A DNA stretch of 64,000 nucleotides from NCBI RefSeq assembly GCF_000473105.1, contig NZ_KI421498.1, positions 2,356,001 to 2,420,000 on the forward strand, written 5' to 3'. This document shows, one piece after another, positions 60,832 to 64,000 of the stretch. Each line of letters begins with the position of its first letter. The first letter of the stretch is position 1. Source of the stretch: Phaeobacter inhibens DSM 16374. GTDB lineage: Bacteria > Pseudomonadota > Alphaproteobacteria > Rhodobacterales > Rhodobacteraceae. Both the position numbers and the translations under genes were made by a program. Below the pieces are notes generated by a model, which did not search any database, was not told where the DNA came from, and saw only the letters and a program-made list of their open reading frames with translations.

Positions 60832-62226
60832 ATGCCCTCTGCCAAGCATCCTGCCTTTGCCAAACCGGACACTGCAAGCATCGCTTTGCACGTGCTGGAT
60901 CAGGACAGCTGCGAGGGCTGGCTGGCCAAGGCACCGGCTGAGACTGCGACCTGGGCGCGCGCCAACGGGTTTAACGGAGCCGTCGGGCAGATCCTCACCC
61001 TCCCCGACAAGGATGGTCATCCAAGGCAAGCATTGGTTGGATATGGTACGGAGAAAGACCGCGCGCGGCGCAGATTTATCCTTGCCGGTGCAGTGTCCAA
61101 GCTGCCCAAGGGCACATATCATCTCGTCGAAGGCATCGCACAACAGGACCGCTCAGCAGAGTGTCTGGGTTGGCTGCTCGCCCAGTACCAATTTGATCGC
61201 TACAAAAAAGGGCGAGACACCGAGACACATCTGATCGCGCCCGAGGATATTGATGGCGCCCGGATCGAAGCCCTCGCTGCCGGGGAATTCCTGACACGGG
61301 ATCTAATTAACACACCCGCAGCAGACATGGGTCCGGCTGAACTGCAGGACGCGGCACAGGCCCTTGCCGACCAGCATGGCGCAAGCCTTGATGTGATCGC
61401 AGATCAGGATCTTCTGACGCAGAATTTTCCGATGATCCATACCGTCGGCCGCGCCTCTGATCGCCGCCCGCGCTTGCTGGAGATGCGCTGGGGTAGCACT
61501 GGTCCCAAGCTGACACTTGTCGGCAAAGGGGTCTGTTTTGACACCGGCGGACTGAACCTCAAACCCGGCAGCAGCATGGGGTTGATGAAAAAGGATATGG
61601 GCGGCGCGGCCAATGTGATGGGACTGGCTCATATGATCATGGCGCTGAAGCTGCCCGTCGAGTTGCGTGTGCTGATTCCGGCGGTCGAGAACAGTGTCTC
61701 TGCCAATGCGTTTCGCCCCGGCGACGTGCTGACCGCCCGCAACGGGTTGACCGTTGAAATCAACAATACCGATGCCGAAGGCCGGCTGGTTCTGGCCGAT
61801 GCGCTGGCCTATGCTGCGGAGGACACGCCGGATCTATTGATTTCCATGGCAACACTGACAGGGGCGGCCCGCGTCGCCGTCGGTCCGGATCTCGCGCCGT
61901 TTTATACCGATGATGACGCCGATGCGGATGCCGTCGGCACGGCAGCAGCTGCGGTCGCCGATCCGGTCTGGCGCATGCCCTTCCACGCGCCCTATGAGGC
62001 GATGATCGAACCCCAGATCGCCGATCTGGACAATGCGCCCAGCGGCGGCTTCGCCGGCTCAATCACCGCAGCCCTGTTCCTGCGCCGTTTTGCCGGAGAA
62101 CACCGCTATATGCACTTCGATATCTATGGTTGGACCCCCAGCGCAGCCCCAGCGCGTCCCAAAGGCGGCGCATTGCAGGGTGCGCGCGCAGTTTTCGAAG
62201 CGTTCCCTCAGATGCTGAAACTCTGA
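60832..62226 (+). CDS. leucyl aminopeptidase family M17 (PepA/PepB type)
   Basis: 464 residues from ATG 60832 (MPSAKHPAFAKP), preceded by GGAG; a GTG at 60781 is less likely. Two-metal M17 peptidase: KGVCFDTGGLNLKPGSSMGL with the first Lys/Asp, MKKDMGGAAN with the active-site Lys, and NTDAEGRLVLADALAY near 311 with the bridging Asp/Glu. It releases N-terminal residues from peptides in the cytoplasm. It is 8 bp upstream of an NlpC/P60 gene, a pairing common in alphaproteobacteria, which hints at processing of peptidoglycan peptides. Confidence 0.94.
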   Translation: MPSAKHPAFAKPDTASIALHVLDQDSCEGWLAKAPAETATWARANGFNGAVGQILTLPDKDGHPRQALVGYGTEKDRARRRFILAGAVSKLPKGTYHLVEGIAQQDRSAECLGWLLAQYQFDRYKKGRDTETHLIAPEDIDGARIEALAAGEFLTRDLINTPAADMGPAELQDAAQALADQHGASLDVIADQDLLTQNFPMIHTVGRASDRRPRLLEMRWGSTGPKLTLVGKGVCFDTGGLNLKPGSSMGLMKKDMGGAANVMGLAHMIMALKLPVELRVLIPAVENSVSANAFRPGDVLTARNGLTVEINNTDAEGRLVLADALAYAAEDTPDLLISMATLTGAARVAVGPDLAPFYTDDDADADAVGTAAAAVADPVWRMPFHAPYEAMIEPQIADLDNAPSGGFAGSITAALFLRRFAGEHRYMHFDIYGWTPSAAPARPKGGALQGARAVFEAFPQMLKL

Positions 62227-62234
62227 GGCATACG

Positions 62235-63083
62235 ATGATGGATCCTCGCCGCACGCCCGCAAACGACCGCGTGATCGCCGCACATCTGGCGTTGGATGCC
62301 GACGGCAGGCACATCGCCGAGGGGCAATCTGCACAGGTTTGTCGGCCCGTGGTAAATCTCCTGCGACGCCCAGATGGACCAAGAGACCGGCAGCTGCTGC
62401 TGGGGGCTGAAGTCACCATCTATGATGACCATGACGGTTGGGCATTCATACAGGCTGCTGCAGATCGCTATGTCGGCTATGTCCCGACCTCCTCGCTTGA
62501 GCAGTCCCCCGAGCCGGTCACGCATCAGGTCTGCACCCCGGCGACCCATGCCTACAGCGCGGCAGATATGAAATCCGCAGATCTCTGCGGCCTCAGCCAT
62601 GGCAGCAGGCTGCGTGTGTTCAGCTTCGACGGAAAATTTGCCGAAACAACTCAAGGCTACGTTCCCCGGCATCATCTGCGGCCGATTTCACAAACCGACA
62701 GAAATCCGGTCGCCGTTGCACAGCTTTTCATGGGGACTCCTTATCTATGGGGCGGCAACAGCCGCTGGGGCATCGACTGTTCCGGTCTGGTTCAGGCGGC
62801 GATGCTGGCCTGCGGGGTGGACTGCCCCGGTGACAGTGACCAGCAGGAACTTGAGTTGGGCGACAATATCCCGCTTGGCAACACAGCGGTGCCCACCGAT
62901 CTGCAATCGGGTGACCTGCTGTTCTGGAAGGGGCATGTGGCGCTGATACAGGACCCCGAAACCATGATCCATGCAAACGCCTATCATATGGCCGTCGCAT
63001 TGGAGCCTGTTGCTGATGCCATAGAGCGGATCATGTCACAGGGAGATGGACCGGTCACCGGCCATCGGCGCGTCACCCTCTGA
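62235..63083 (+). CDS. NlpC/P60 peptidase with SH3-like domain
   Basis: 282 residues from ATG 62235 (MMDPRRTPANDRV). The N-terminal half has SH3-like folds (LLLGAEVTIYDDHDGWAFIQ, then DRYVGYVPTSSLE). The C-terminal NlpC/P60 papain-like domain has Cys182 (GIDCSGLVQAAM), His234 (KGHVALIQD) and a third polar residue near MIHANAYH. It cuts gamma-D-Glu-diaminopimelate bonds. No signal peptide is seen, so a cytoplasmic recycling role with the M17 enzyme is likely. It starts 8 bp after it. Confidence 0.92.
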   Translation: MMDPRRTPANDRVIAAHLALDADGRHIAEGQSAQVCRPVVNLLRRPDGPRDRQLLLGAEVTIYDDHDGWAFIQAAADRYVGYVPTSSLEQSPEPVTHQVCTPATHAYSAADMKSADLCGLSHGSRLRVFSFDGKFAETTQGYVPRHHLRPISQTDRNPVAVAQLFMGTPYLWGGNSRWGIDCSGLVQAAMLACGVDCPGDSDQQELELGDNIPLGNTAVPTDLQSGDLLFWKGHVALIQDPETMIHANAYHMAVALEPVADAIERIMSQGDGPVTGHRRVTL

Positions 63084-63120
63084 GACACAGCCCGCCGCCA
63101 TGCGGCCGAGTGTCAGTTCT

Positions 63121-63465
63121 TCAGGTCACTGATCTGATCAGCTTACGCTCAAGCACACGCAGCACCATTCGCAGATCATGTCCACGTTTCAGGATCTGAC
63201 CATCCATGCCGACAACCGCGTATTGTCCTTGCCGGTTGCGCAGCTTGGGCCGCTTTTCGATCCGGTACAACGGGTGCTCAGCGGTACGGCGAAACACCGA
63301 AAATACAGCCAGATCCCGTAGGGTGGAAATGCCGTAGTCTCGCCATTCCCCGGCGGCAACCATACGACCATAGAGCGACAGGATCACCGAAAGTTCGGTA
63401 CGGTGAAAGGCAACCTGCTGCGGGTCAGAAAACGATGAGAAGGGCTGCACTTGGTCAAAGCTCAT
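63121..63465 (-). CDS. DUF2794 family protein
   Basis: 114 residues from ATG 63465 (MSFDQVQPF), the start I recall for relatives; 63504 gives a longer form. DUF2794 signature: QQVAFHRTELSVILSLYGRM, AAGEWRDYGISTLRDLAVF, SVFRRTAEHPLYRIEKRPKL. Small and soluble, common in alphaproteobacteria, function unknown. It is convergent with the NlpC/P60 gene and lies 68 bp downstream of the ArsR-type gene. Confidence 0.88.
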   Translation of the reverse strand: MSFDQVQPFSSFSDPQQVAFHRTELSVILSLYGRMVAAGEWRDYGISTLRDLAVFSVFRRTAEHPLYRIEKRPKLRNRQGQYAVVGMDGQILKRGHDLRMVLRVLERKLIRSVT

Positions 63466-63533
63466 ATCAACAGGGTCGCGCCAAACAGGCCGTAAATCAA
63501 GCATTATTGCTGATCGACCATGCTGCGCCGCAC

Positions 63534-64000
63534 TCAGGACGACGAAAGTTCGGGAACGACAGACCGCGTATCCAGCCCAATGATCTGCTCAAATGCCGCC
63601 CGACCCGGCGTCGTCAGCAACAGGCCCCGTTTGACGGACTGGCGCTTCACCCAGCCCGCGTCCAGCGCGTGAGACAGGAGCTGACGCCCCAAGGGGCCAG
63701 AAATATGCAGGCGCCGTTCCGTCCAGTCCATACAAGGGCGGGCAAATGGCTGCTTTCCCGGTCGGCCAGGCAGCACCACACCAAGCCTGTCCCATTCTGC
63801 CGCGGGGATCACCTCAAACCCACCGTTGCGCTCAACCAGAAGGCCCAGCTCAACGAAACGTCCAGTCATCGCAACAGCCAGCGGACCCGCAAAATGGTCA
63901 TAGCAGCTACGGAGCGGTGCCAACTGACCCGCCTTTCGCTGCTGTGCGCGATGCAGATGATCCGACGGCGCAATCGCTGCCAGCTGTTCGAGGGTATGTG
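63534..64000 (-). CDS. ArsR-family transcriptional regulator (5' end beyond window)
   Basis: 155 residues are visible, and the N-terminus is cut by the window edge. The ArsR-like core reads HTLEQLAAIAP, then PLRSCYDHFAGPLAVAMTGR with Cys-Tyr-Asp-His that typifies a subgroup of ArsR repressors, then a C-terminal winged-helix-like part (LLSHALDAGWVKRQSVKRGL, LTTPGRAAFEQI). It should bind DNA and respond to a metal or small molecule, but the sensing residues are in the missing part. It is upstream of DUF2794. Confidence 0.82.
   Translation of the reverse strand, partial: HTLEQLAAIAPSDHLHRAQQRKAGQLAPLRSCYDHFAGPLAVAMTGRFVELGLLVERNGGFEVIPAAEWDRLGVVLPGRPGKQPFARPCMDWTERRLHISGPLGRQLLSHALDAGWVKRQSVKRGLLLTTPGRAAFEQIIGLDTRSVVPELSSS

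Overview
The window reads as a chromosomal segment of a marine alphaproteobacterium of the Rhodobacteraceae (Roseobacter group). The basis is the order murA - DUF2948 - hisD - UPF0262 - low-molecular-weight phosphatase - infA - maf - ribonuclease G-like - yacG - tRNA-Phe, together with UPF0262, DUF2948, DUF2794 and DUF3095 proteins that are usual in that family. The genus cannot be fixed from the sequence alone. Genes are dense, and many neighbours overlap by ATGA or GTGA.

Left part, 1-6.9 kb. A five-gene leftward operon makes and transfers a deoxysugar: two glycosyltransferases, an SDR reductase/epimerase, a ColD-like PLP dehydratase with His at the usual Lys position, and GDP-mannose 4,6-dehydratase, which is cut by the window edge. 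Next to it lies an IS3-family element (about 4949-6141) whose orfA has a nonsense codon. The IS has cut off the catalytic half of a tyrosine integrase (6142-6844) that once served an island at the same tRNA-Phe.

Mobile element, 6.9-16.4 kb. A 9.4-kb integrative mobilizable element sits in the 3' end of tRNA-Phe, bounded by a 47-bp direct repeat (6911-6957 and 16342-16388). It carries a P4-type integrase, a RepA-like AAA ATPase, a candidate oriT of RSF1010 design, a MOBQ-type relaxase with a membrane protein nested in another frame (as mobB lies in mobA of RSF1010), an AlpA-type regulator, and two accessory modules. The first is an unknown 207-residue protein coupled to an XRE-ImmA/IrrE metallopeptidase behind a 12-bp inverted-repeat operator. 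The second is a tight three-gene operon of a dual-OB-like protein and two DUF488 proteins. These modules are the best candidates for an undescribed conflict or defence system.

Core block, 16.3-25.8 kb. This holds translation, cell-wall and histidine genes (infA, murA, hisD, maf, yacG) with small inserted cassettes (nitrilase, GNATs, SnoaL-like), ending in tRNA-Thr(GGU).

Surface polysaccharide locus, 26.9-33.7 kb. It has a secreted double-psi-barrel-like protein, a Tat-exported DUF3131 protein, and a divergent 1176-residue fusion of a GH18-like domain, a NodB deacetylase and a processive GT2 synthase. Together they look like a compact system for making, deacetylating and trimming a polysaccharide.

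Transport and metabolism, 33.8-64 kb. A PotABCD-type polyamine ABC transporter has a permease with an unusual repeat-bearing tail. It is followed by a DMT exporter, a Na/phosphate symporter, a DeoR regulator divergent from a phosphonate monoester hydrolase/glycerate 2-kinase pair, then HpaR, an aromatic amino-acid decarboxylase, an HpaI aldolase and a complete Liv-type ABC transporter. After these come a DUF4139 protein, asd, an MFS transporter, DUF3095, a beta-carbonic anhydrase, an M17 aminopeptidase with an SH3-NlpC/P60 peptidase, DUF2794 and a partial ArsR-type regulator. No rRNA or CRISPR array was seen.
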